This document shows, piece by piece, positions 17,302 through 24,160 of a stretch of DNA of 64,000 nt; the stretch's first letter is position 1, and every line of letters starts with the position of its first letter. The notes beneath the pieces were generated by a model that saw only the letters and a list, made by a program, of their open reading frames with translations, made no database searches and was not told the DNA's origin. The position numbers and the translations under genes were made by a program. Origin of the DNA: Aliiroseovarius sediminis (GTDB lineage: Bacteria; Pseudomonadota; Alphaproteobacteria; Rhodobacterales; Rhodobacteraceae); assembly GCF_022678485.1 (NCBI RefSeq), contig NZ_JALBYP010000021.1:310001-374000 (forward strand), written 5' to 3'.

Positions 17302-18334
17302 GTTCCTGATGGCAACCGCGCTTGCCACCCTGACAGCCGCCCCCGCCATGGCCGAAAAGCTGGGGCTGGGCCGCGCCGCGACCGAAGCCGAGGTGGCCGC
17401 TTGGGATCTGGACGTCTTCCCCGATGGCTCAAACCTGCCCGAAGGGTCGGGCGACGTGCTGACCGGCGAAGAGGTGTTTGCCGACAATTGCGCGGTCTGC
17501 CACGGCGATTTCGCTGAAGGCATTGACAACTGGCCGAAACTGGCGGGCGGTGATGACACGCTGGCCGACGAAGATCCCTTGAAGACCGTGGGGTCGTACT
17601 GGCCTTATTTGTCGACCACCTTCGATTATGTCCGCCGATCCATGCCGTTTGGCGACGCACAAAGCCTGTCGAACGACGACGTTTACGCGATCGTGGCCTA
17701 CATCCTCTATTCGAACTATTTGGTCGAGGATGACTTCACCCTGTCAAAAGACACCTTCCTTGATGTCGAAATGCCCAATGCGGACGGGTTCTTCGTCGAT
17801 GATCGCCCGGAGACGGAATACCCTGTGTTTACCGAACGTTGCATGGAAGATTGCAAGCCCGGCGCGGTCGAGATTACCAAGACCGTAGTGTTCAAGGGTG
17901 ATCCCAACGCTGGCGCCAGCGCGGACGAAATCGAAACCACCGCCCCGTCTACAACGGACGAGGCCACTGCGCCGTCTGCTGATGATGCGGCCCCCGTGGC
18001 CGTCGCCTTCGACGCCGATTTGGCCGACGACGGTGAGAAGGTGTTTAAGAAATGCAAGGCCTGCCACAAGGTCGGCGAGGGGGCCAAGAACGGCGTCGGG
18101 CCCAGCCTGAACGATGTTTGGGAGCGAACCGCCGGCACGGTGGACGGGTTCAAATACTCCAAACCGATGAGCGCGGCGGGCGAAGATGGCTTGGTTTGGG
18201 ACACCGAGACTCTGTCGGGCTATCTGGCCAACCCACGTAAATATCTGAAGGGTAACAAGATGACTTTCGCCGGACTGAAGAAAGACGCGGATATCGAGGC
18301 GGTGCTTGAGTTCCTGAAATCGCACAGTCAATAA
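17285..18334 (+). CDS. soxD: SoxD, diheme cytochrome c subunit of SoxCD
   Basis: The 349-residue precursor has a signal peptide (MSKFPKFLMATALATLTAAP) and two cytochrome c domains with heme motifs CAVCH (N-terminal half) and CKACH (C-terminal half), joined by an acidic Ala/Thr/Pro-rich linker. The C-terminal domain resembles mitochondrial-type cytochrome c (VGPSLNDVWERTAGTVDGFK, GNKMTFAGL with the axial Met). It takes electrons from the SoxC molybdenum centre. The ATG at 17285 lies inside the end of soxC behind GGAGAGG, showing translational coupling. A 12-base-pair terminator follows. Confidence 0.96.
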   Translation: MSKFPKFLMATALATLTAAPAMAEKLGLGRAATEAEVAAWDLDVFPDGSNLPEGSGDVLTGEEVFADNCAVCHGDFAEGIDNWPKLAGGDDTLADEDPLKTVGSYWPYLSTTFDYVRRSMPFGDAQSLSNDDVYAIVAYILYSNYLVEDDFTLSKDTFLDVEMPNADGFFVDDRPETEYPVFTERCMEDCKPGAVEITKTVVFKGDPNAGASADEIETTAPSTTDEATAPSADDAAPVAVAFDADLADDGEKVFKKCKACHKVGEGAKNGVGPSLNDVWERTAGTVDGFKYSKPMSAAGEDGLVWDTETLSGYLANPRKYLKGNKMTFAGLKKDADIEAVLEFLKSHSQ

Positions 18335-18355
18335 CTGGTTCATACTCAGACCCTT

Positions 18356-18390
18356 GGGCGCCGTTGTCTGACAACGGCGCCCCTTTTTTG
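18356..18390 (+). terminator. Strong terminator after soxD
   Basis: Perfect 12-base stem (GGGCGCCGTTGT / ACAACGGCGCCC) with a CTG loop, followed by CTTTTTTG. It closes the soxBCD segment. Confidence 0.9.
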
Positions 18391-18469
18391 TGGTGTGCAG
18401 GTTTGGGATCGGGCGCTCTTGTGTTAGGATTAAAAGCGCTTGATCGACACCGATATGCAGGAGGAAACG

Positions 18470-19057
18470 ATGCGGTATTTGTCTCTTTGTCTGGGCATTT
18501 TGGCTTTCATCATCGCGTTGCCAGCGACGGCGGCGGAACTGGGCGATGATGGGTTGCACAAGCAGCCGTGGTTCACCGACAGTTTCCTGGAAATGGCCGA
18601 TGACCTGACCGAGGCGGGGGACGAAGGCAAAGACCTTCTGATCCTGTTTGAACAACAAGGTTGCCCTTATTGCCGCGAGCTGCACGAGGTGAATTTTGCA
18701 CGTGAACAGATCGTTGATCACCTGAAAAAGAACTTCATGGTCGTGCAGTTGAACCTGTTTGGCGCGCGCGAGGTTGTCGATTTCGATGGCGAGGCGCTGG
18801 AAGAACGCGATCTTGCGGTGAAGTGGGGCGTGAATTTCACCCCGACCGTGGTGATCTTTCCCGCCGATGCCCCTGACACCAGCAGTGCCCGCAATGGCGA
18901 AGCGTTCCGTATGCCGGGCTATTTCAAGCCGTTTCACTTTCTAAAATCGTTGGAATATGTCTCGACCGATGTCTACCAAGATCAGGTGTTTCAACGCTAC
19001 CTGCAGGACGTATTTCAGACGATGGAGAAAAACGGCGAAACACCGGATGTCTGGTAG
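18470..19057 (+). CDS. soxW: SoxW-type periplasmic thioredoxin
   Basis: The 195-residue precursor has a signal peptide (MRYLSLCLGILAFIIALPAT) and a thioredoxin-like domain with the redox motif QQGCPYCRELHEVNF and the cis-proline region VNFTPTVVIFPAD. SoxW accepts electrons from SoxV and keeps Sox thiols reduced. AGGAGG lies directly before the ATG at 18470. In Paracoccus soxW follows soxV; here it sits between soxD and soxE, behind a terminator, so it probably has its own promoter in the 80 bases before it. Confidence 0.85.
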   Translation: MRYLSLCLGILAFIIALPATAAELGDDGLHKQPWFTDSFLEMADDLTEAGDEGKDLLILFEQQGCPYCRELHEVNFAREQIVDHLKKNFMVVQLNLFGAREVVDFDGEALEERDLAVKWGVNFTPTVVIFPADAPDTSSARNGEAFRMPGYFKPFHFLKSLEYVSTDVYQDQVFQRYLQDVFQTMEKNGETPDVW

Positions 19058-19129
19058 GTGTACGCCGGATGCATTCATCAACATATGAAAATTATTGAGT
19101 GGGTTAGCTTAACGCGTTAGCCTTCTGTT

Positions 19130-19840
19130 ATGGGGTGGATTCGAAACATTATTTTAGGCGTTGTCGCGGCTACGTGTTGGGGATTGCCCGGACTAGCGAA
19201 CGAATTGGGCGATGCCGACAAGGGGGCCGAGCTGTTTGACGAATGTGCCGCGTGCCATTCGGTCGGGCAAGGTGCCGAAAACGGCGTCGGGCCGCATCTG
19301 AACGGCTTGTTTGGTCGTCGTGCGGCAGAGGTTGATGGATTTAACTATTCGGCGGGCCTGACGCGAATGGGCAATGATGGGCTGATCTGGGATTTCGATC
19401 TGCTTGATCGCTACGTCGAAAACCCCAAAGCTTTCGCGTCCGATACACGAATGGCCTATGGCGGGCTAAAAGACGCAGCCCAGCGGGCCGATCTGCTGGC
19501 GTTCCTGCGCCGCTATTCCGACGACCCCGCGAATATCCCCGAGGCTGCGCCGACGGCCCCCGGCACCGATCATTCGGTCGATCCGACCATCCTGGCCATA
19601 CAGGGCGACCCGGAATATGGTGAATACCTGTCCTCGGAATGTGTGTCGTGTCACCAGCTGGACGGCGATTACGACGGCATCCCGCCAATCATCGGCTGGC
19701 CGGTCGACGATTTCGTTGTCGCCATGCACGCCTATAAAGACAAGTTTCGCCCTCATCCGGTGATGCAGATGATGGCCGGACGCCTGTCCAATGACGAGAT
19801 CGCCGCGCTGGCGGTCTATTTCAAGCAGGTGGGACAATAG
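19130..19840 (+). CDS. soxE: SoxE, diheme cytochrome c
   Basis: The 236-residue precursor has a short signal peptide and two c-type domains: CAACH at about 39-43, in a domain very like the C-terminal half of SoxD (VGPHLNGLFGRRAAEVDGFN), and CVSCH near residue 171. SoxE pairs with SoxF, as in flavocytochrome c sulfide dehydrogenase, and accepts electrons from its FAD. No convincing Shine-Dalgarno precedes the ATG; instead the palindrome TAACGCGTTA lies at 19110-19119. The stop is 72 bases before soxF. Confidence 0.9.
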   Translation: MGWIRNIILGVVAATCWGLPGLANELGDADKGAELFDECAACHSVGQGAENGVGPHLNGLFGRRAAEVDGFNYSAGLTRMGNDGLIWDFDLLDRYVENPKAFASDTRMAYGGLKDAAQRADLLAFLRRYSDDPANIPEAAPTAPGTDHSVDPTILAIQGDPEYGEYLSSECVSCHQLDGDYDGIPPIIGWPVDDFVVAMHAYKDKFRPHPVMQMMAGRLSNDEIAALAVYFKQVGQ

Positions 19841-19912
19841 AAGGGCGGACCGGAAGGGGTCTGCCCCGCGACGGGTGCGCGCGGAATTCGCATCGAAATG
19901 GGAGGAACCAAG

Positions 19913-21178
19913 ATGAACCTGAACCGACGTCTTTTCATGGGCGGGGCTGCGGCCGCCGCCACACTGGCTGCGCCAATGGTGCATGGTGCGACCAACGGCA
20001 AACCAAAGGTCGTTGTCATCGGCGGCGGGGCTGGCGGGGCGACCGCTGCGCGTTACATCGCCAAGGACAGCAAGGGCGAGATTAACGTGACGCTGGTGGA
20101 ACCCTCGCGCAGTTATTACACCTGTTTTTTCTCGAACCTCTACATGGCGGGGTTTCGCGAACTGGGGTCGATTGCCCACAGCTATGGAACGCTGGCCTCT
20201 GACTTTGGTGTGAACGTGGTGCATGATTGGGCGGTCGGAATTGACCGCGAGGCACGGACGGTCACCCTGGCCGGGGGCGCCACGCTGCCCTATGACCGGT
20301 TGATCCTGTCGCCCGGCATTGATTTCGTCGATGGCGCGGTGCAGGGCTGGGACGTCACCCACCAGAACGCTATGCCGCACGCCTTCAAGGCCGGGTCACA
20401 ATCCGAGCTTTTGAAAGCCCAGATTGAGGCGATGCCCGAAGGCGGCACCTTCGCGATGGTCGCCCCACCCAACCCGTTTCGATGCCCGCCGGGGCCGTAT
20501 GAGCGGATCTCGATGGTGGCGCATATCCTGAAAGACAAGAACCCGACCGCGAAGATCATCATCGCGGATCCGAAAGACAAGTTCTCGAAAATGGCGCTGT
20601 TTCAGGAAGGGTGGGCCGATAATTATCCCGGCATGATCGACTGGATCGGGGCGGATTTCGGTGGCGGCAATGTCTCGGTCGACCCGGACGCCATGACCGT
20701 GACCATTGATGGCGAGGAAACGAAGGTCGATGTCTGCAATGTCATCCCCGCGATGAAGGCGGGGCGTATCTGCGAATTGGCTGGGATCACGGATGGCAAC
20801 TGGGCACCCGTGAACCCCCACACGATGCAGGCCCGTATGGACGAGAATATCCACGTGCTGGGCGATGCCAGCCAGCAAGGCGACATGCCAAAATCGGCCT
20901 TTGCAGCGAACAGTCAGGCCAAGGTGGCGGCGATGGCCGTGCGCGCGGCGCTGACCGGGTCCAAGCTGTTTCCCGCCAAGTTCACCAACACCTGCTGGTC
21001 GTTGATCGACACCGATAACGGCGTGAAGGTGGGCGCGAGTTACGAGGCGACAGACGAAAAGATCGCCAAGGTCGATGGCTTCATCAGCCAGACCGGCGAA
21101 GACGACGCGCTGCGCAAGGCAACCTATGAGGAAAGTATCGGTTGGTATGCGGGGATCACTGCCGACATGTTCGGCTGA
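19913..21178 (+). CDS. soxF: SoxF, FAD subunit of flavocytochrome c sulfide dehydrogenase type
   Basis: The 421-residue product begins with a twin-arginine-like signal (NRRLFMGGAAAAATLAAP), then a dinucleotide-binding fold KVVVIGGGAGGATAARYIAK and the redox-active cysteines expected for FccB-like proteins (YYTCFFSNLY, NPFRCPPGPYE, TNTCWSLIDTD). Conserved VLGDASQQGDMPKSAFAAN near the end binds FAD. It oxidises sulfide or sulfane sulfur and passes electrons to SoxE. The ATG at 19913 is preferred over one 15 bases upstream because GGAGGA lies between them. Confidence 0.93.
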   Translation: MNLNRRLFMGGAAAAATLAAPMVHGATNGKPKVVVIGGGAGGATAARYIAKDSKGEINVTLVEPSRSYYTCFFSNLYMAGFRELGSIAHSYGTLASDFGVNVVHDWAVGIDREARTVTLAGGATLPYDRLILSPGIDFVDGAVQGWDVTHQNAMPHAFKAGSQSELLKAQIEAMPEGGTFAMVAPPNPFRCPPGPYERISMVAHILKDKNPTAKIIIADPKDKFSKMALFQEGWADNYPGMIDWIGADFGGGNVSVDPDAMTVTIDGEETKVDVCNVIPAMKAGRICELAGITDGNWAPVNPHTMQARMDENIHVLGDASQQGDMPKSAFAANSQAKVAAMAVRAALTGSKLFPAKFTNTCWSLIDTDNGVKVGASYEATDEKIAKVDGFISQTGEDDALRKATYEESIGWYAGITADMFG

Positions 21179-21191
21179 TTCAGTTGATAAT

Positions 21192-21207
21192 ATTCGCCTG
21201 ATGGAAT
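21192..21207. promoter_or_regulatory. SqrR/BigR-type operator (ATTC-N8-GAAT) upstream of the DUF302 gene
   Basis: Exact ATTC-GCCTGATG-GAAT, extended to TATTC/GAATA, 14 bases after the soxF stop and 95 before the DUF302 start. This position allows separate control of the downstream gene. Confidence 0.7.
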
Positions 21208-21301
21208 ACGTTTTAGACGAAGGCGTGGGCTGGTCATGCGGCCCACGCACAACCAAAGGACAGGGCAGGGGCCCTGGCCGAAAACCGCAAGGGAAGTCTT
21301 C

Positions 21302-21760
21302 ATGAAACCGTTACTCACCCTCACCCTGTCCGCCGCGCTTCTGGCCGCGCCCGCCTTGGCGGACAATCACGCGATGCAGGAAACAGCCCATGCCGTCACC
21401 TATGGCTTCGACGGGGATTTCGACGACGCGACTTTCGCGGTTGAAACGGCGATTGTCGGCAAGGGGCTGGTGATTGACTATGTCAGCCACACCGGCGCGA
21501 TGCTGGAGCGGACGAAGGCCGATGTGGGGTCCGACATCAAGATCTATGACGCTGCCGACATTTTCCTGTTTTGCTCGGCCCAGATCAGCCGCGAGGTGAT
21601 GGAAGCTGATCCGATGAATATCAGCTTCTGCCCCTACGGCATCTTCGTCACCGACACGGATGGCGACGTGCGTGTTGGATACAGCAAGTATCCCGAGGGC
21701 GACATGCAGAAGGTCCAAACGCTTCTGGACGAAATCGTGCAAGAGGCGGTTGCCGACTGA
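21302..21760 (+). CDS. DUF302 periplasmic protein
   Basis: The 152-residue precursor has a signal peptide (MKPLLTLTLSAALLAAPALA) and a DUF302 domain (ETAIVGKGLVIDYVSHTGAM, DIFLFCSAQISREVM, NISFCPYGIFVTD). It has two cysteines in the mature part. DUF302 proteins recur beside sulfur-oxidation genes but their activity is unknown. The gene has its own operator-like site at 21192 and is followed by another at 21849, so it forms a separate controlled unit between soxF and the transporter genes. Confidence 0.85.
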   Translation: MKPLLTLTLSAALLAAPALADNHAMQETAHAVTYGFDGDFDDATFAVETAIVGKGLVIDYVSHTGAMLERTKADVGSDIKIYDAADIFLFCSAQISREVMEADPMNISFCPYGIFVTDTDGDVRVGYSKYPEGDMQKVQTLLDEIVQEAVAD

Positions 21761-21848
21761 TTCCCAGAGATATTCAAGGGACCGCTGGCCGCGTTTGTCC
21801 GTAAGGCAGGCGCGGCCGCGACGTTCCATGAAACGTTTTTAGAATTAT

Positions 21849-21864
21849 ATTCAAAATAAAGAAT
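21849..21864. promoter_or_regulatory. SqrR/BigR-type operator (ATTC-N8-GAAT) upstream of the YeeE/YedE pair
   Basis: Exact ATTC-AAAATAAA-GAAT, extended to TATTC/GAATA, in an AT-rich promoter region 71 bases before the first transporter gene. The same arrangement precedes BigR-controlled operons in other alphaproteobacteria. Confidence 0.75.
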
Positions 21865-21934
21865 ACAACCCTTGTCTGTGCCGATATCCCATCCTAGATC
21901 TAACCTGGGAACAGAGAATACAGCGAGGCAGATC

Positions 21935-22369
21935 ATGATCGAAACGGCATTCACACCGCTTGCATCGGCATTGGGGGGCGCGTTGATCGGGCTGGCTTCA
22001 GTGCTTTTGATGTGGCTGCGTGGCAATATACTTGGCGCGACAGGTATCTTGGTGGGGTTCTTGCAACCTGGCAGCTCAACCGATTGGTCCTGGCGGGCGG
22101 CAATCTTGGCTGGGATGCTGACCGGCCCGCTGATCTATCTGGCTGCAACGGGCAGTTTTCCTGCGATTGAAGTGCCGGTTTCGACCCTGTCGATGATTGT
22201 GGGCGGGCTGATCGTTGGCGTTGGCGTCACCTATGGCTCGGGCTGCACCTCTGGGCACGGGATTTGTGGAAATGCGCGGCTTTCACCGCGGTCGATCGTT
22301 GCGACACTGACATTCATGGCAGGTACAGCCGTGATGGTGTTCGTGACCCGTCACATCTTCGGCATGTAA
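21935..22369 (+). CDS. YeeE/YedE half-transporter, first subunit (PmpA-like)
   Basis: The 144-residue product has four membrane segments and the YeeE/YedE motif VTYGSGCTSGHGICGNARLSP with its conserved cysteines. Together with the next gene it makes up the two halves seen fused in SoxT. BigR-type operons of plant-associated bacteria carry the same two-gene transporter, implicated in moving sulfur species across the inner membrane. CGAGG precedes the ATG. It is the first gene behind the operator at 21849, 11 bases from its partner. Confidence 0.88.
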   Translation: MIETAFTPLASALGGALIGLASVLLMWLRGNILGATGILVGFLQPGSSTDWSWRAAILAGMLTGPLIYLAATGSFPAIEVPVSTLSMIVGGLIVGVGVTYGSGCTSGHGICGNARLSPRSIVATLTFMAGTAVMVFVTRHIFGM

Positions 22370-22380
22370 GGGGACAACAG

Positions 22381-22824
22381 ATGAAACTTGTTTTGACATA
22401 TCTGGTCGGCGTCGTCTTTGGTCTGGGGATTGCGATCTCGGGCATGGCAAATCCCGCCAAAGTTCTGAATTTCTTTGATGTTTTTGGCGCATGGGACCCA
22501 AGTCTTGCCTTCGTGATGGGCGCGGCCCTGTTGGTTGCGACGCCGGGCTACATGCTGGTGTTCAAGCGAGAAAAACCCGCCTTCGCCAAAAGCTTCAAAC
22601 TGCCGGGCACAAAGCTGATCGACCGCAAGTTGGTCTTGGGATCGTTTACCTTCGGATTGGGCTGGGGCTTGGCCGGTTTCTGCCCCGGTGCGGCGCTGCC
22701 CGTCATCTCGACGGGGAATCCATCGGTTTTGATCTTTACCGTGTCGATGATCGTGGGTCTGTTTTTGGCCCGCTGGATGATCTCCGTCACGGCACGCCGC
22801 CAAGACGCGGCACAAGCCAACTGA
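22381..22824 (+). CDS. YeeE/YedE half-transporter, second subunit (PmpB-like)
   Basis: The 147-residue membrane protein has a YeeE/YedE motif in the second half, LGWGLAGFCPGAALPVISTG, and an N-terminal VVFGLGIAISGMANPAKVLN that matches the family's other half-motif. It is expected to assemble with the preceding 144-residue protein into a sulfur-compound channel. Genes follow closely on the same strand: the metallohydrolase starts 42 bases later. Confidence 0.88.
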   Translation: MKLVLTYLVGVVFGLGIAISGMANPAKVLNFFDVFGAWDPSLAFVMGAALLVATPGYMLVFKREKPAFAKSFKLPGTKLIDRKLVLGSFTFGLGWGLAGFCPGAALPVISTGNPSVLIFTVSMIVGLFLARWMISVTARRQDAAQAN

Positions 22825-22866
22825 CCTTGGGGCGCGTGCGCCCTTGGCAAAAGGAAAGGACATGAC

Positions 22867-23754
22867 ATGAATGATTACCCCGTCAACACCGCCCTGAAAC
22901 CCGACGTGACCGCCTTCTTCGAAGAGGACACGAACACCATTTCATACGTGGTGAAAGACCCCGCCTCGAACGCCTGCGCGGTGATCGACAGCGTGATGGA
23001 CATCGATTATGCCGCTGGTCGGATCAGTTCCGATCATGCCGACAACATCATCGACCATATCAAAGCTGAAGGGCTTGAGTTGGAATGGCTGATCGAAACC
23101 CATGTCCACGCCGACCATCTGTCCGCCGCGCCCTATATCCAGGACAAGCTGGGCGGCAAGATCGGTATCGGCAGTAAGATTACTGTTGTGCAAGAGGTGT
23201 TCGGCAAGGTCTTCAACGAAGGCACCGAGTTCCAGCGCGACGGCAGCCAGTTCGACCGGCTGTTTGAAGAAGGCGACACCTATAAGATCGGCACGATGGA
23301 GGCGTTCGTGATGCACACGCCCGGCCACACCCCCGCCTGCATGGTGCATGTGATCGGCGACGCGGCCTTCGTGGGCGATACGCTGTTCATGCCCGATGGC
23401 GGCTCGGCACGGGCCGATTTCCCCGGTGGCGACGCGGGCGAGCTTTATGACTCGATCCAGAAGGTGCTGGCGCTGCCCGATGAAACCCGTCTATTCATGT
23501 GCCACGATTATGGCCCCAATGGGCGCGACATTCAGTGGGAAACCACCGTGGCGGATGAAAAAGCACACAACATCCATGTGGGTGCTGGCAAAACCAAAGA
23601 GGAATTCGTGAAGTTCCGCACCGAACGCGATGCGCAACTTGATATGCCGCGCCTGATCATTCCGTCGCTTCAGGTCAACATGCGCGCTGGTGACATGCCG
23701 CCTGCGGACGAAGATGGAAAGACCTTCCTGAAGGTGCCCGTGAACACATTGTAA
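22867..23754 (+). CDS. Persulfide-dioxygenase-type MBL-fold hydrolase (Blh-like)
   Basis: The 295-residue product has the metallo-beta-lactamase signature ETHVHADHLSAAPY (H79, H81, D83, H84), a second histidine in MHTPGHTPAC, AFVGDTLF and LFMCHDYGP. This is the arrangement of ETHE1/Blh persulfide dioxygenases, which oxidise glutathione persulfide to sulfite with one iron. Context agrees: operator, YeeE/YedE pair, this enzyme, DUF442 protein. In Blh of Agrobacterium/Xylella-type operons a DUF442 domain is fused to the MBL domain; here it is a separate gene. Confidence 0.88.
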   Translation: MNDYPVNTALKPDVTAFFEEDTNTISYVVKDPASNACAVIDSVMDIDYAAGRISSDHADNIIDHIKAEGLELEWLIETHVHADHLSAAPYIQDKLGGKIGIGSKITVVQEVFGKVFNEGTEFQRDGSQFDRLFEEGDTYKIGTMEAFVMHTPGHTPACMVHVIGDAAFVGDTLFMPDGGSARADFPGGDAGELYDSIQKVLALPDETRLFMCHDYGPNGRDIQWETTVADEKAHNIHVGAGKTKEEFVKFRTERDAQLDMPRLIIPSLQVNMRAGDMPPADEDGKTFLKVPVNTL

Positions 23755-23782
23755 GCTGATGCTTGGAAAGGCAAACCACAAG

Positions 23783-24118
23783 ATGCAAATGAAGAAACTG
23801 GATGACCGGGTGACGGTTGCCGCGCAGGTCTCGGCAGATGACATTCCGGCAATCAAGGCAGCGGGGTTTACGGTGGTGATGTGCAACCGCCCTGATGGCG
23901 AGGAACCCGGCCAACCCACATGGGACGAGGTCAGCGCGGCAGCTGAGGCCGCAGGGCTTGGCACCTCGTTCCTGCCCATGTCCAACCGCGAGGATGCCTT
24001 CGCCGTGATGGACGAGTTTCGCCGCGTGGTCGACGAGGCGCCGGGGCCGGTCTTTGCCTATTGCCGCAGCGGTGCGCGCTGCGAAATCCTGTGGGCGACC
24101 GCGCAGGCAAACGCGTAA
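23783..24118 (+). CDS. DUF442 / TIGR01244-type sulfurtransferase-phosphatase-like protein
   Basis: The 111-residue product has a single small domain resembling dual-specificity phosphatases, with the active loop VFAYCRSGARCEILWA (a C-x5-R type motif) and the N-terminal LDDRVTVAAQVSADDIPAIK. This family is called beta-lactamase-hydrolase-like or TIGR01244 and is proposed to move sulfane sulfur. It immediately follows the persulfide dioxygenase, so it may deliver or receive persulfide. Two ATG codons, at 23783 and 23789, are possible starts; neither has an ideal ribosome site. Confidence 0.82.
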   Translation: MQMKKLDDRVTVAAQVSADDIPAIKAAGFTVVMCNRPDGEEPGQPTWDEVSAAAEAAGLGTSFLPMSNREDAFAVMDEFRRVVDEAPGPVFAYCRSGARCEILWATAQANA

Positions 24119-24160
24119 ACGTCAAGGGGCAACCCTTTGGGATAGCTTAGGAATAAGATC

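Noticed and set aside
17744-18937. 397-codon frame opposite soxD-soxW
   Set aside because: Spans two identified genes and a terminator on the other strand; shadow.
21780-21830. Hairpin GGCCGCG / CGCGGCC after the DUF302 gene
   Set aside because: No T-run follows and the loop is long, so it does not qualify as a terminator.
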